Source: Azadirachta indica | Lineage: Eukaryota > Streptophyta > Magnoliopsida > Sapindales > Meliaceae | NCBI GenBank assembly: GCA_022749755.1 | Contig: CM040449.1 | Span: 11,504,363 to 11,568,362, forward strand | Direction of reading: 5' to 3' | DNA: 64,000 nucleotides | Part shown: one piece after another, positions 35,956-47,100 of the stretch | Numbering within the stretch: the stretch's first letter is position 1 | Layout of the letters: each line of letters begins with the position of its first letter | Position numbers and translations under genes: made by a program | Notes under the pieces: model-generated | Told to the model about the DNA's origin: nothing | Databases searched by the model: none | The model's input: only the letters and a program-made list of their open reading frames with translations

Positions 35956-36138
35956 ATGGAGAGGTGTTGTAGGATTGAATGTTCTGAGTTTTGTGAAGTA
36001 GAGCCTGTGAAAATTGAGAATTACTTCATAGCAGCTCCACCCATTAGAGGAAGCATCAAGCGTCAGATTTTCAACGATTTAATTGTGGGCATTACAATCA
36101 TAGCTCGGAAGATAATTAACTCAGTTTCTTCTTTGTAA
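35956..36138 (+). CDS. Small protein A2 with PPxRGxIKRxIF core, 60 aa
   Basis: Intronless; the ATG at 35956 is the first in frame (MERCCRIECSEFCEVEPV). The N-terminal half is Cys/Glu-rich (four Cys in the first 13 residues). Then come AAPPIRGSIKRQIFNDLIVG and a hydrophobic ITIIARKIINSVSSL end. The core is shared with A1, and with B1/B2 as PPxRGxxKRxIF. No signal peptide. A CT/CTT-rich leader stretch (35851-35867) lies upstream and is also present upstream of A1. It is the only complete A-type copy. Function unknown; the duplicated context supports a real gene. Confidence 0.6.
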   Translation: MERCCRIECSEFCEVEPVKIENYFIAAPPIRGSIKRQIFNDLIVGITIIARKIINSVSSL

Positions 36139-37743
36139 CTATCAACAACTCTAGCCTACTCCACTGTCAACTTCTCAGGTGAGATTGCTTGTACGTTAAT
36201 AATTCACGTTTTAAGAAACGTAGACATCTGCTGGAGAGAAGAACTCATTTTATGTATGTAAACGAGTATAATAATTGTGGTAATAAATTTCACAATCCAT
36301 TGCATGTATGTGAATTTGTAATATATATTTTCTGATATAATTTAATGAACTTTAATTTGATATTATGATCGAGAGATATTCCATGAACTTTTATCTGATT
36401 TCTATGTCAATACTCTAGAAGCACTTATACGGTGTTCCGATTTTTTTTCCCTTGAATTACTAAATTATATCAAGGTACAAGAGGTTTATTAGAAATTTAT
36501 CTCAATTTTCTAATTACAAAGTTCATAATTATATTTCCAACAAATCAATACTCTAATGACACAGTTGATAACTCTTCATAACTCTACACTTAACATAAGC
36601 AATTTTTACTCTCATAAATAATTGGAAAGAACTTCCATGAGACATCACAATCTACTAATATAGTATCAGAAATCTATCAGTGATTTCTACTCTTATAATA
36701 ATTAGAGAGAACTTTTATGAGCACCATAATATATTATAATCTACTGACTTACATCATAAATTGACTGAAATTTTAGGAAAAAAAAAAAGACTATTATGAT
36801 ACATCTTAAAAATTCACTCACAATAGTGTAAGATATTGTTAGAAAGAAATAAGAGAAAATAATACAAATTTAATTCTTCCCACTTGTTAGGAATAATAAT
36901 TAGACGAGACAGATCTGCAAGAAAGTTATATTTGTCACAAGAGAAATACATTCAAAAAGTACTTCAACGATTTCACATGAATAATGTTAAGGCAGTATGT
37001 AGCCCTCTTGCTTCTCACTTTAAATTGAGCATTAAACAGTGTCCTACAACATTTATTGAGAAAGAAGAGATGAAGAGAATTCCTTATGCTTCAGCAGTTG
37101 AAAGCTTGATGTATGCCATAGTACGTACCAGACCAGATATAGCCCATGCAGTTGGCACAGTGAATTGTTTTCTCTTAAATCCAGGCAAAGAGCATTGGAA
37201 CGCTGTGAGATGGATAATGAAATATTTGTGTGGTACATCTGACTTGAAGCTTTCTTTTGGTGAAGATAAACTTGTTTTAGTTGGCTTTATAGATGTAGAT
37301 TTGGCTAGAGATATTGATTCTCGCAAATCTACTTCCAATTATCTGATTAACTTTACAGAGGGAGCTGTGTCATGGAAATCTAGATTGCAAAAGTGCGTTG
37401 CTCTTTCAACAACAGAGGCATAGTTCATTGCAGCAACTAAAGCTTGTAAAGAGTTGCTATAGATGAAAAAGGTTCTTAGAGAACTTAATTTTGAGCAAGA
37501 GAGATATATTGTTATGTGACAACCAAAGCGCTATTCATCTTGGAAAAAATTCTTCTTTTCACTTAAGATCGAAGTATATTGATACTCATTACCATTGGAT
37601 ACGGGATATGTTAAATGCTAAGTTATTAGATCTTGAGAAAGTTGACACAAAAGATAATAGTGCTGATATGTTGACAAAATCATTACCGAGGCACAAACTT
37701 GAGACTTGCCGTTTGATCCCGAAATGACGAATTTCTCCAAATA

Positions 37744-38078
37744 GTCGTGAGGGACTTCACTCCTATTTAAAGAAGGCCTGATTTTGAAGCTCACATGGTT
37801 AAAGGGTTTTAAGGTTTGTTTTGTACCTATATAAGGTGTATGTGTGTGTGAGAAGAGTAGTGAAAAGCCGTAAGACAGAAAGACAGCACTTTTCTAGAAA
37901 ATTTTAGTTCTGCGCAGTTTTCATCAAACTGTCAATCGGGTAGCAATTTGAACTCCATTTTGGCTCAAACTTTATGTAAAAATTCTACACATATAGTTCT
38001 TGATTCTGAACGGTGTGATTAACCATCAGAGCTTTCTAGCATGTTCAGAATTTATATTTACAGCAACTCTGATTTTCA
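37744..38078 (+). repeat. Partial copia LTR inside the nested element
   Basis: Aligns with the first half of the LTR at 38842-39536: GACTTCACTCC..TTTAAAGAA, CACATGGTTAAAGGGTTTT, TATATAAGG, AGAAGAGTAGTGAAAAGCCG, CTGCGCAGTTTTCATCAAAC, ACAGCAACTCT. After ATTTTCA at about 38074 it switches abruptly to polyprotein sequence. TATATAAGG is the likely LTR promoter TATA box. Confidence 0.75.
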
Positions 38079-38841
38079 AAATACAGATAGTGTTCAAGAT
38101 GATCAACCAAATGTAGTTGATGCTAATGGTTCCACACAAGAAAAAGTAGTAAAGGATGTGCAAGTGGAACAGTCAGTAGAGGAGATTCCTGCAATCCCAC
38201 TTAGAAGATCTATTAGGAGCAGACAGGCTTCTACTAAATACTCTGTGAATGATTATATTGTTGACTGATATAGGAGAGCCTAAGTGTTATAAAGAAGCTA
38301 TTGAAGATGATCACAGAGCTGAGTAGATTAAAACTATGCAAGATGAGATGCGTTCTTTGGAAGAAAACCATACTTTTGAGCTGGTTAAGTTGCCTGAAGA
38401 TAAGAAAGCATGAAGAACAAGTAGGTGTTCAGAATAAAGCATGAAGATCACAGTTTAATTCTGCGGTATAAGGCAATACTTGTTGTTAAAGGTTTTTGGC
38501 AGAGGAAACACATTGATTTTGGAGATATATTTTCTCCAGTTACAAAGATGACTTCTATCTATACAATGCTTGATTTAGCAGCTAGTCTTGACTTAGAGAT
38601 TGAGCAGATGGATGTGAAGACTGCTTTTCTTCATGGTGACTTGGAGGAAGAAATCTACATGGAACAATTAGAAGGATTCAAAGTAAAAGGCAAAGAAGAT
38701 TATGTTTGCAAACTTAACAAGAGTCTTTACGGGTTGAAGCAAGCTCCGAGACAATGGTATAGAAAATTTGAGTAAGTTATGTGAGAGCAAAGTTACAAGA
38801 AGACTATTTCAGATAGTTGTGTTTTTATACAAAAATTCCTT

Positions 38842-39536
38842 TGTTGAGTTGAGCTTCACTCCTGTTTAAAGAAACCCCAATTTTGAAGCCCACATGGTTA
38901 AAGGGTTTTTAGGTCTGTTTTGTGGCTATATAAGGGGTGTATGTCAGAAGAGTAGTGAAAAGCCGTAAAACAGAAAGACGGCACTTTTTTAGAAAATTTT
39001 AGTCCTGCGCAGTTTTCATCAAACTGGCACTTGGGTGGCGATTTGAACTCCGTTTTGGCTCAAATTTTACATGAAGATTCTAAATATATAGTTCTTAATT
39101 TTGAACAATTTGATTGACCATCAGAGCTCTCGAACACATCCATAATTTACGTTTACAGCAACTCTAATTTTCAGAATTTTTCTGCAGTCTTATTTTAGTT
39201 CTTTCACTTTGGTGTTTATCTATTGGTGTATTTGATAAGATTTTTTCTTTATCTCTCACTTTGTGATTAAGTTATTATTTGTTTCTAAGATTGTAATCTT
39301 AGAAGAAGAATTTGGTACTTCTTATTTGGTGATAGTAGAAATTTTTCGACCGTAATTTTTTACTCTCATTCACATTGAAGGGAAGGTTTTTCCATGTAAA
39401 TTTGGCGTCTCTTGTATTTTTTTAACTTGATTATTCTTGCTATTTTTATTGTTTTGATTTACTTCATTACTTCATCTTGGTTCAAGTAAGTGGGATGAAT
39501 TAAATTTGTACTAATTTCTCTTATTTCTTCCTAACA
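38842..39536 (+). repeat. Full copia LTR, plus orientation (695 bp)
   Basis: Begins TGTTGAGTTGAGCTTCACTC and ends TTCTTCCTAACA (TG...CA ends). It carries GCTATATAAGGGG as a TATA box about 90 bases in. Bases 38842-39493 are the reverse complement of the minus-strand LTR at 39537-40156, so the two form a palindrome with a 43-base spacer. Confidence 0.8.
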
Positions 39537-40156
39537 CCACTTACTTGAATCAAGATGAAGTAATCAAGTAAATCAAAACAATAAAAACAGCAAGAATAAT
39601 CAAGTTAGAAAAACACAAGAGACGCCAAATTTACATTGAAAAACCTCCCGCTCAATGTGAATGAGAGTAAAAAATCACGATCGAAAAATTTCCACTATCA
39701 CCAAATAAGAAGTACCAGATTCTTCTTCTAAAATTACAGTCTTAGAAACAAATAAAAACTCAATCACAAAGTGAAAGCCAAAGAAAAAACCTCGTCAAAT
39801 ATACTAATAGATGAACACCAAAGTGAAAGAGTCAAAATAAGACTGTAAAAAAATTCTGAATATGCTAAAGAGCTCTGATGATCAATCACACCATCCAGAA
39901 TCAAGAACTATGTGTTTAGAATCTTCACGTAAAATTTGAGCCAAAATAGACTTCAAATCGTCACCCGATTGTCAACTTCGTAAAAACTGCACAAGACTGA
40001 AATTTCATGAAAAAGTGTTGTCTTTCTGTCTTACGACTTACACTAATCTTCTCACACACAAACCTCATACAACCACAAAATAAATTTAAAATTCTTTTAA
40101 TTATGTGGGCTTAAAAATTGAGTTTTTTCTAAATAAGAGTGAAGCCCAACCCAACA

Positions 40157-40966
40157 GATATTTACACTAATAATAGAGAGATACTTACCCTTATATAAAA
40201 AAAATCTTTTCAAAGGTTTTCCAAAGAATTTCAGAACCTCCAATTGCAAGAGGCCTAAGCGCTTACCACAGGGTCAAAGTAGTCTTGGTGGTAACAATAT
40301 CAATAATATATAATCAGTAGATTTGGCAAAAATATCAATAATAAAGTGGTATAAAAATAATTTTAGAATATTAATCTCGATTCTTTTCGTGACATAACAT
40401 AGGATATTAATAGATCCCAACTACGGCAGTGACATCATTAATTTTCATAGCATGATTCCTCCATGATTATGATATTTACTTCTCGTTGCCCTTCTTGTGA
40501 TACTGTTGAAAACTTGGATCTCCAAATATGACTTTCTAGATGAAAGGAAATTTCTTCTTCTTTATAACTGATTCAAGATTCACTTAAAAAGTAACATAAT
40601 TAAATTGTCTCGTTCCTATCATGCAGTAAGTTCCAATTAATTAACTATGAGTTATATATAAAAGCAACGTCTACACATAAATGCTCCATCCACATATTCA
40701 GTGGATGACATAACTATACATATACGATCCCATGATTATATCTAATAATTAATTTATAGTTTCAACTTTATTCACGAGATATTATAAATCGCTTACTGAA
40801 TATATATATATAAAAGTTCTCTTAACTAAAAGTTTAATTTTATCAACTGTAACTAAATTGTTAGTTATTGATTGTATTTAATTTAATAATAGAGATAGTA
40901 GTATTAATTTATTGTCGTTACATACCCTATACTTAAATAAAAGTAAGGGAAATTTTTATGGAGTAA

Positions 40967-40997
<31 letters not shown>

Positions 40998-41180
40998 ATA
41001 TATGACAATCATATAACACTTTAAGTCAATTTATATAAATAGAGTTTATAAATAAGTTTGCCATTTGTAGCATTACCCAGTCTATAAATAAGTGGACTGA
41101 AGAAATAGTTGCACTGTGCATGGACCTAACGTTAGTTGAGATGGTTATCTTCTATTAAGAGCATGAGTAAATGTTCACTT
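40157..41180. other. Spacer between the copia insertion and the B2 upstream region
   Basis: AT-rich, with (TA)n at 40968-40990. It contains a weak relative of the tandem unit at 32205-32640 (CACATA.ATGC, GGATGACAT, ATAACTAT). No gene. Confidence 0.35.
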
Positions 41181-41451
41181 AATTAGCAGCTCTTCGGTCC
41201 AAAAGCCGACAAAGAAACTACACAAATTTAAGTTTGTGTTTTAGTAGTTGAGTGAGAAATTAGAGTGGTCTTGGAATTATTTGCCGTTAATGAAGTTGTC
41301 GTAAAGTGCATGAAACTCGCACGAAGGTTCCTCATATCATCTCCTTTTTCAATCAGCAGATTGAATCGAATATATAAAACACATATTTAAAAGTGTTCAA
41401 GGGCTCACTGCCTTTTCCAATTTCATGCAAACGATTCTCTCTCTTTGATTA

Positions 41452-41646
41452 ATGGATAAGAAGATGGCTGCAGAGGTCAAGAAGGTTCAGTATTCTGATC
41501 ATTCTAAGATCAGAAGCAACAAGAGAAGTATAGTTCCTCCTGCTAGGGGAGGCATCAAACGCAGGATTTTCGCTCTATTTTATACACAACTAAAGCTGGC
41601 TGCTCAACATATCGTTCATTATTATCTTCTTACAGACTACAGGTAG
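41452..41646 (+). CDS. Small basic protein B2 with PPxRGxxKRxIF core, 64 aa
   Basis: Intronless paralog of B1: MDKKMAAEVKKVQYSDHSKI, then RSNKRSIVPPARGGIKRRIF and an aromatic helix ALFYTQLKLAAQHIVHYY. Compared with B1, the KRSIVPPxRGG, KRRIFALF and QLKLAAQH blocks are kept, while the linker and the C-terminus vary. This pattern suggests constraint on the core. The start at 41452 is fixed because the only upstream ATG (about 41427) hits a stop after seven codons. The stop arises ten bases earlier than in B1. Upstream sequence to about 41180 is conserved with B1. Function unknown. Confidence 0.65.
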   Translation: MDKKMAAEVKKVQYSDHSKIRSNKRSIVPPARGGIKRRIFALFYTQLKLAAQHIVHYYLLTDYR

Positions 41647-41938
41647 TCACAGTTAGCAAGCTTAGCTTGCTCTATGTATCTTCAGTCTTCCCTGCCCTTT
41701 GGTTGAGGATAAATTGAAGCTAAAGTCTTCTCATTGTACGTATAGCTTCTTCTTGTTTGTTTAAGTACTACTATATATACGTATACATGTCAAATCCTGA
41801 AAATAATGTGATCGTTCTCTGATCTAAATTTATAATTCCTTGGCCGTTGTGCATCAGTTCAAGGCTTTAATTTTCCTAGGAGATATTATGATTTAAGGAA
41901 CCCACAAACCTGAAATCTTGTAGATGTGTATATCTACA

Positions 41939-41983
41939 CATACATACATACATACATACATACATACATACATACATACATAC
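41939..41983. repeat. (CATA)n microsatellite
   Basis: About eleven uninterrupted CATA/TACA units in the 3' flank of B2; absent from the same place in unit 1. Confidence 0.95.
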
Positions 41984-42265
41984 CCAGCTGGAAAAAGGTA
42001 CATGTACGAAGAAGAAGATCATGAAGCTAATATAATCTTAATAATGATATAGTGATAATTTAATCTTACCTAATTCTTTGTTCGTCGGACTTGGCTCGAA
42101 AAGAATTAGAACAAAACACGTAACAACGTGGAAAAAGAAGTTGCATGTTTAGTTGTTGTTTTTAGGGTTGGCTTTTGAAAATTGATCCATATTAATTCCT
42201 TTTCAAATTTATATTAATTAATTTTCTAGTTTAATTAATTTTTATATGTTGGATCTAAGTCATGT

Positions 42266-42512
42266 AAATGTTTCAGTCGGAATTATGCTTATCATTTATC
42301 AACATGTTGCCAAATGGACATATGCATGCCTCAGTGAAATGAAAACCCATGATTAGTTGTATAATTAATTGTATAATTAGTACTAATTAATGGACGTGAA
42401 AGAAAATAAATAGGAAAAAATATTAATGAATACCCTTCTTTTATTTTGCTCATTCAGTTAAATTTTCCCTGACTATCCATTAATTATTTCCCAAATTTTC
42501 TCTCTCTCTCTC

Positions 42513-42548
<36 letters not shown>

Positions 42549-44106
42549 AGATTATGTAATTGTTTACAGTTAGTACCGTATCATCGGTATTAAAGTGAAG
42601 TGCCAAGAAATTAATTCATAAATTTGATAACATTTTTAATTCCTATTATAAGTTGATCCTATTCTTTGTGTTGAAGGGCAAAGAAGTTAAAGCCATAATT
42701 TTCATTACTTGCATGTGTTTTGTATGAATTAAAGAATGAGATAAATCCATTCTCCCTTTTTTTCACTCTCTCTCTATTATGGTATGAAGTTTACGTACAC
42801 TACAACGAAAAAGTTCAGAATTGTCACAAAAAATAATTTAAAAAAATATATATGTATCATAATCCTACAATCAAGAGTTAAAAAATCTTATCAGTGATTT
42901 CAATAATTTAATCATCAATTCATTTTTGTCAAATAACGACAATGGATTTTTTTATTAAAAATATAAAATCTCGTTTAATAATTTTTCTTCTTTACTTAAA
43001 TATTATGATAAAATTATTTTTGAAAAAATTAACTAAAGAATATTAGAATAAAATTTTAATTATAAAGTGATATAACAATGAATTATATCAAACTATTATT
43101 TTACCTATGGATAATGGAATAATATATCATATTTGTGATTCCAATAATGTTGGATTCTTGGTCAAATAATTATATAAATTAGAAGAGAATGGAGTTATAA
43201 AATGGATCCCATCATCAACATATATTATATATATATATATATATATATAAAGCAATGAGTTGAGTTCCAATAAGAATAATAATCAATAGCATGTATCAAC
43301 CTCACAATTTAAATATGAAATTCTAATAAATTATTGTAGGATTTGACCAGAAAAATTAATAATCAATTAAATATTAAAAAATTTTAAAAATGAAAAATTA
43401 ACAATTCAGGTAAAACAATTAAATTTTATAACATTTTAGAGAGCCTAATTAATTAGAAAGATTTTAAATTCATTTTAAAAAATATGAACGGCTTATTATT
43501 AAAAAAAAAAACGAAGATTTAGACATTTAAATCTTTTAAAAATTAAGCACAACACGAATAGTGTAACAAAGATCATTAGATTAGATTATTAGTTTCTTTT
43601 ATTGATGTGATATCATGATGAAAACTATGAGTTTTCGAAGTTCCTTTACACTAATTTTTCAAATTAATAACGTAAATTAAGAATTTTAATGATTAATAAA
43701 AATACTGTTGATCAAATTCAACATCACACCTGTAGCTGTAAAGGAACATCCCCGTGGATTACACTGAATTCAAACACACTATATGTAAAAATACACATAA
43801 ATGTGGAACTGGAACAGTTGAAGAACAAGACTGATGAACTAAATCAAGAAAGAAAATAGAAATCAAGAATTTGTCAAGACAAGACAAAAACAACTAAAAA
43901 AAACAAATAGAATCATATTGTACACCCATACCATATTATCGAAACATGTATATACCAAAGCTTCATTTTAAAGATTTCGCCGGCTAAGCGAATCCGAACT
44001 CGAAAGCCATGCTTATTCATAACATGTAGAACTCCCGAACTAACAATACACAAAAGCTGTACCATAACAAAGGACTCTAATCAGTCTCGCTCGCTCGCTC
44101 ACTCAC
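42266..44106. other. Intergenic DNA and TOL 3' UTR
   Basis: AT-rich. (TC)n then (AT)n are at 42499-42546 and (TA)n at 43226-43248. The last few hundred bases before 44107 are likely the 3' UTR of the minus-strand TOL gene, with CTCG/CTCA repeats at 44086-44108. No other gene seen. Confidence 0.4.
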
Positions 44107-47100
44107 TCAAAATGACCTATTAGGTTTCGACGTTGACGACGACGATGATGATGATGATGATGTCTTGGCTCTTGCAAAATCAACTAGATCCTTGAAGAGA
44201 GCATCTTCAGGCTTTTCTTCTTTCTTAGGGGTGGTTGAATTCACAGACAGATTCTGAGTCTGTCCCACCAAACTGTCGGTGTTGCCCGTAGAACCATGGT
44301 GTTGATCGAAGAATTGCTGTCGTTGATTGTATCTGGAAGGAGGAGGGGGAAGGTTTCCAACAGGTTGAGCATCCCAAGGAGCAGGGGGCAGCTGCTCTGC
44401 GGATCTGCTCAAGGGAGTCGGCTCATCATATAAAGGCTTTGAAGGGAATGGAGGTGATGAGGGGAAGTTACTGGGAGGTGATGAGGAAGTTCTTGTTGGG
44501 GTCAATGGAGGGGAGGAATTTGAATAAGATTTAGTTGGAGCAGCAAAAGGTGATGGTTCAGACGTTTCAGGATATGCAGATTTGTAGGCATCACCACTTA
44601 GATAATCAATTGAGCCAGAACCTGTAATAACAGGCTTCTTTGATGAGGGTGGGGGAGGAAGGAGCGGGTTCACTTGCTGTGGTTCAGACCTAGCACTAGC
44701 TGGTTTCCTGGCCAGCCCTTGTGAGTTATCTCTAGATGATCTGCAGAAACATGAATATACAAATTTGTCATGATGAAAACAAAAATGGAAAGAAAAATTC
44801 AACAAAAGAAATCCTTAAGTAGGAAATGTCATTAGGAAAGTAACCTGTGAGCCAACTGAGCAAACTCATCTTCCGAGTCATCATCATCATGACTAACATT
44901 AACAAGAGGCATGACTGGAGTCCCTGTTGATGCTGCTGTAGGAGTTCCTTTCACAATGTCATCATGCCGCCGAAGTACACGCTGCAAGCTATCATTCAAT
45001 GCCAAGCCCTGACACAGAAGTTCCTCATCTCTGAAAGGACAGCAACTGCTATTATCAGCACTATTGATATTAGATTAAGTTAAAGAAAAAACATGTGGAT
45101 CAAAACTCTTACGCTGTATTATTTACAAGAAGCATGACACGTTTTTGGTAGTTCCGGCACTGATCAACAAGATCAACAATTATTTCTTGCTTCACACCCT
45201 GCCAAAAGAAACAAGAATTGTCAATATCCCCAGATAATTGATCAATTGACATGCATTTTTTTCCTTCTAGACATGAGAATGAACCACGAAACTCAAGTTA
45301 CAGAGAAGTTCCTCAACAGCAATCAAATTCTATCTCTCATTCACAGGCGCCAAAAAAAAACAAACTCCAAGAAAATTCAATATGGGCACAAATTAAATGA
45401 ACTCGGAACTTGACTGAAACTATTACCAATTACAGGTTGCTGAAACAAGCTTTATTGGAATATTACATAACAAAACAAACTAAATTAACAGGTAAAAAAC
45501 CAATAATAGACGAGTAAAAAATACATATTCTGAGCATATCTCCATATATGAGGAATGAATTTCTCCTTAGATTATACTCCCTGATCCATTACTTTGCCAA
45601 GGAAAACTTTAGTTCTTAAAATAGGAATAAGAACAAATAGATGCACTGTATTTTTTAATGCCCAACCATTTATGTTTTTTTACTTACCTCACACCCCACC
45701 TTACGTCTTAAGTTATAAGCATACAAATTAGAACCAAGAGACTAAGAAACAGCTACTTATAATCCTTCAGAAGAAAAGCCAGCAAGAAAGTTATACCTCG
45801 CGATTCTTGGGATCCAAGGCACCTAGCATTTCCATTAACACATCAGCTAGCCCCTGAGCACTTTGAATCTCTGATACACTGAACATAAATATTTATACTT
45901 TAAGAAAAATTAGCACAGACTCATTCTGTACTGCAGAATTACACACAACAAACACAGATACGTTCATTTATGTGCGCGTGCACTTATTGGAAGGTTTGGA
46001 GGCTGCAAGGCAGGAGACAGCAAGGTATATATGAACAATGAATAGGACAGTAGTACAATGAACTATTAAAATTTTGATGAATTCTTCCTAAATCCTTATG
46101 AAATTTATGCTACAGGTATTTACCAGCAACTCTTGTTATTGAATGCTTATTCGTTAATTTTCCAAGGGTTAACAGTGTAACAAGATGAAAACAGAAAGCA
46201 AAATGTCACATCATATACAGGCAAGCAAACCAATAAAGCTTTGAAACAGGTCGGAGCACAACAAAAAGAGCAAGAAATATTTGAAATGATACCTGAGGCC
46301 AGAAGCGTCAGACTGCAGAGAGGCTTGAATAGCAGCATCATCATATGCAGAAACAGGGTCCACTATTGGCTGGGTTTGGGGTGGGGTAAAGAATGGTACA
46401 CTATTCTCGGCCCGGGGTGGGAATTCAACTCCAGCAGCCTGTCAGGTATCAAATAGATATAATTTAACAAAATGGATATTCAATGATCCATATAGTACCA
46501 GAACATAGCAAATCAAATTCAGAGAGGAACAATAGCATCAAACTGGAAACAAATAAAAAACTTTTCACAATTGAGATTCTTCATTTTAGAGATTTGGGGT
46601 TCCTTTTTTCCTCTTGGGACTTCTCATCCTTGGTTTTGTGGACATTTAGTCACCTCACTTGTACACTTCCGCCATTGTTAAGTATTAATTCTCTACGACA
46701 GTTCACAAGGAGGGGAAAAACTTGAAGAAAGAAAAACACAAGAAGAAGAAATAATAAACTAGCCAATTATCTAATATAAACTAGACCCATAGGATCTTTT
46801 ACAAATAGCTTCTCTCTGCAGAGGCCATATTAGATATAGTTTTCAATTGTGACAAGATAATTCATTCCTAGGAGAAAAGCACACATGAAATGCTGTAACT
46901 TACAAGTGTGCTTTTCTCCTAGGAATGTTATCACACACAGTAGGCTCCAACTACGCATTTACAGACACACTGAGCTACAGCCCTGCTTCCAAGACATAGA
47001 GAAGTTTCTATCACATTAAATATGATTAAATACTAAGATTTAATCACCAAAATATAATCCCCTTGACTGTGGATATGAAGTTTCATTGGAACCATGACCA

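Larger units (their letters stand above)
36885..39536 (+). mobile_element. Rearranged Ty1/copia copy nested in the solo LTR
   Basis: The insert is flanked by CCACT on both sides (36880-36884 and 39537-39541) and begins TGTTAGGAA and ends TTCCTAACA. Order inside: the RT C-terminal half and RNase H (36885-37727; LYLSQEKYIQKVLQRFHM, PDIAHAVG, then after stops DNQSAIHLGKN, YIDTHYHWIRD, SADMLTKSLPRHK), a partial LTR (about 37744-38078), the region before RT and the RT N-terminal half (38079-38835; LRRSIRSRQ, then RYKAILVVKGF, MDVKTAFLHGDLEEEIYMEQ, YGLKQAPRQWY), and a full LTR. The stretch with the catalytic YVDD falls between the two RT halves and is missing. Several stops are present. It cannot be autonomous. 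Confidence 0.8.
36837..40156 (-). mobile_element. Copia solo LTR, minus orientation, split by a nested insertion
   Basis: The LTR is in two parts, 36837-36884 and 39537-40156. The outer edges are TGTTAG (36837) and CCAACA (40151-40156), the TG...CA ends of an LTR read on the minus strand. The flanks are identical 5-mers GATAT at 36832-36836 and 40157-40161. The two parts join as one LTR of about 663 bp once the nested insert (36885-39536) and one copy of its CCACT duplication are removed. No internal domain in minus orientation is present, so this is a solo LTR left by LTR-LTR recombination. It is homologous along its length to the plus-strand LTR at 38842-39536. Confidence 0.8.
35275..42265 (+). 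repeat. Tandem segmental duplication, unit 2 (small-peptide genes A2 and B2), interrupted by a retrotransposon
   Basis: Collinear with 30480-33895. The block starts near GCGTGGAATCCTGG and ends near TTGGATCTAAGTCATG. About 3.3 kb of nested copia sequence (36837-40156) separates A2 from B2; without it the unit is about 3.7 kb, close to unit 1. The insertion is absent from unit 1, so it postdates the duplication. Confidence 0.8.
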
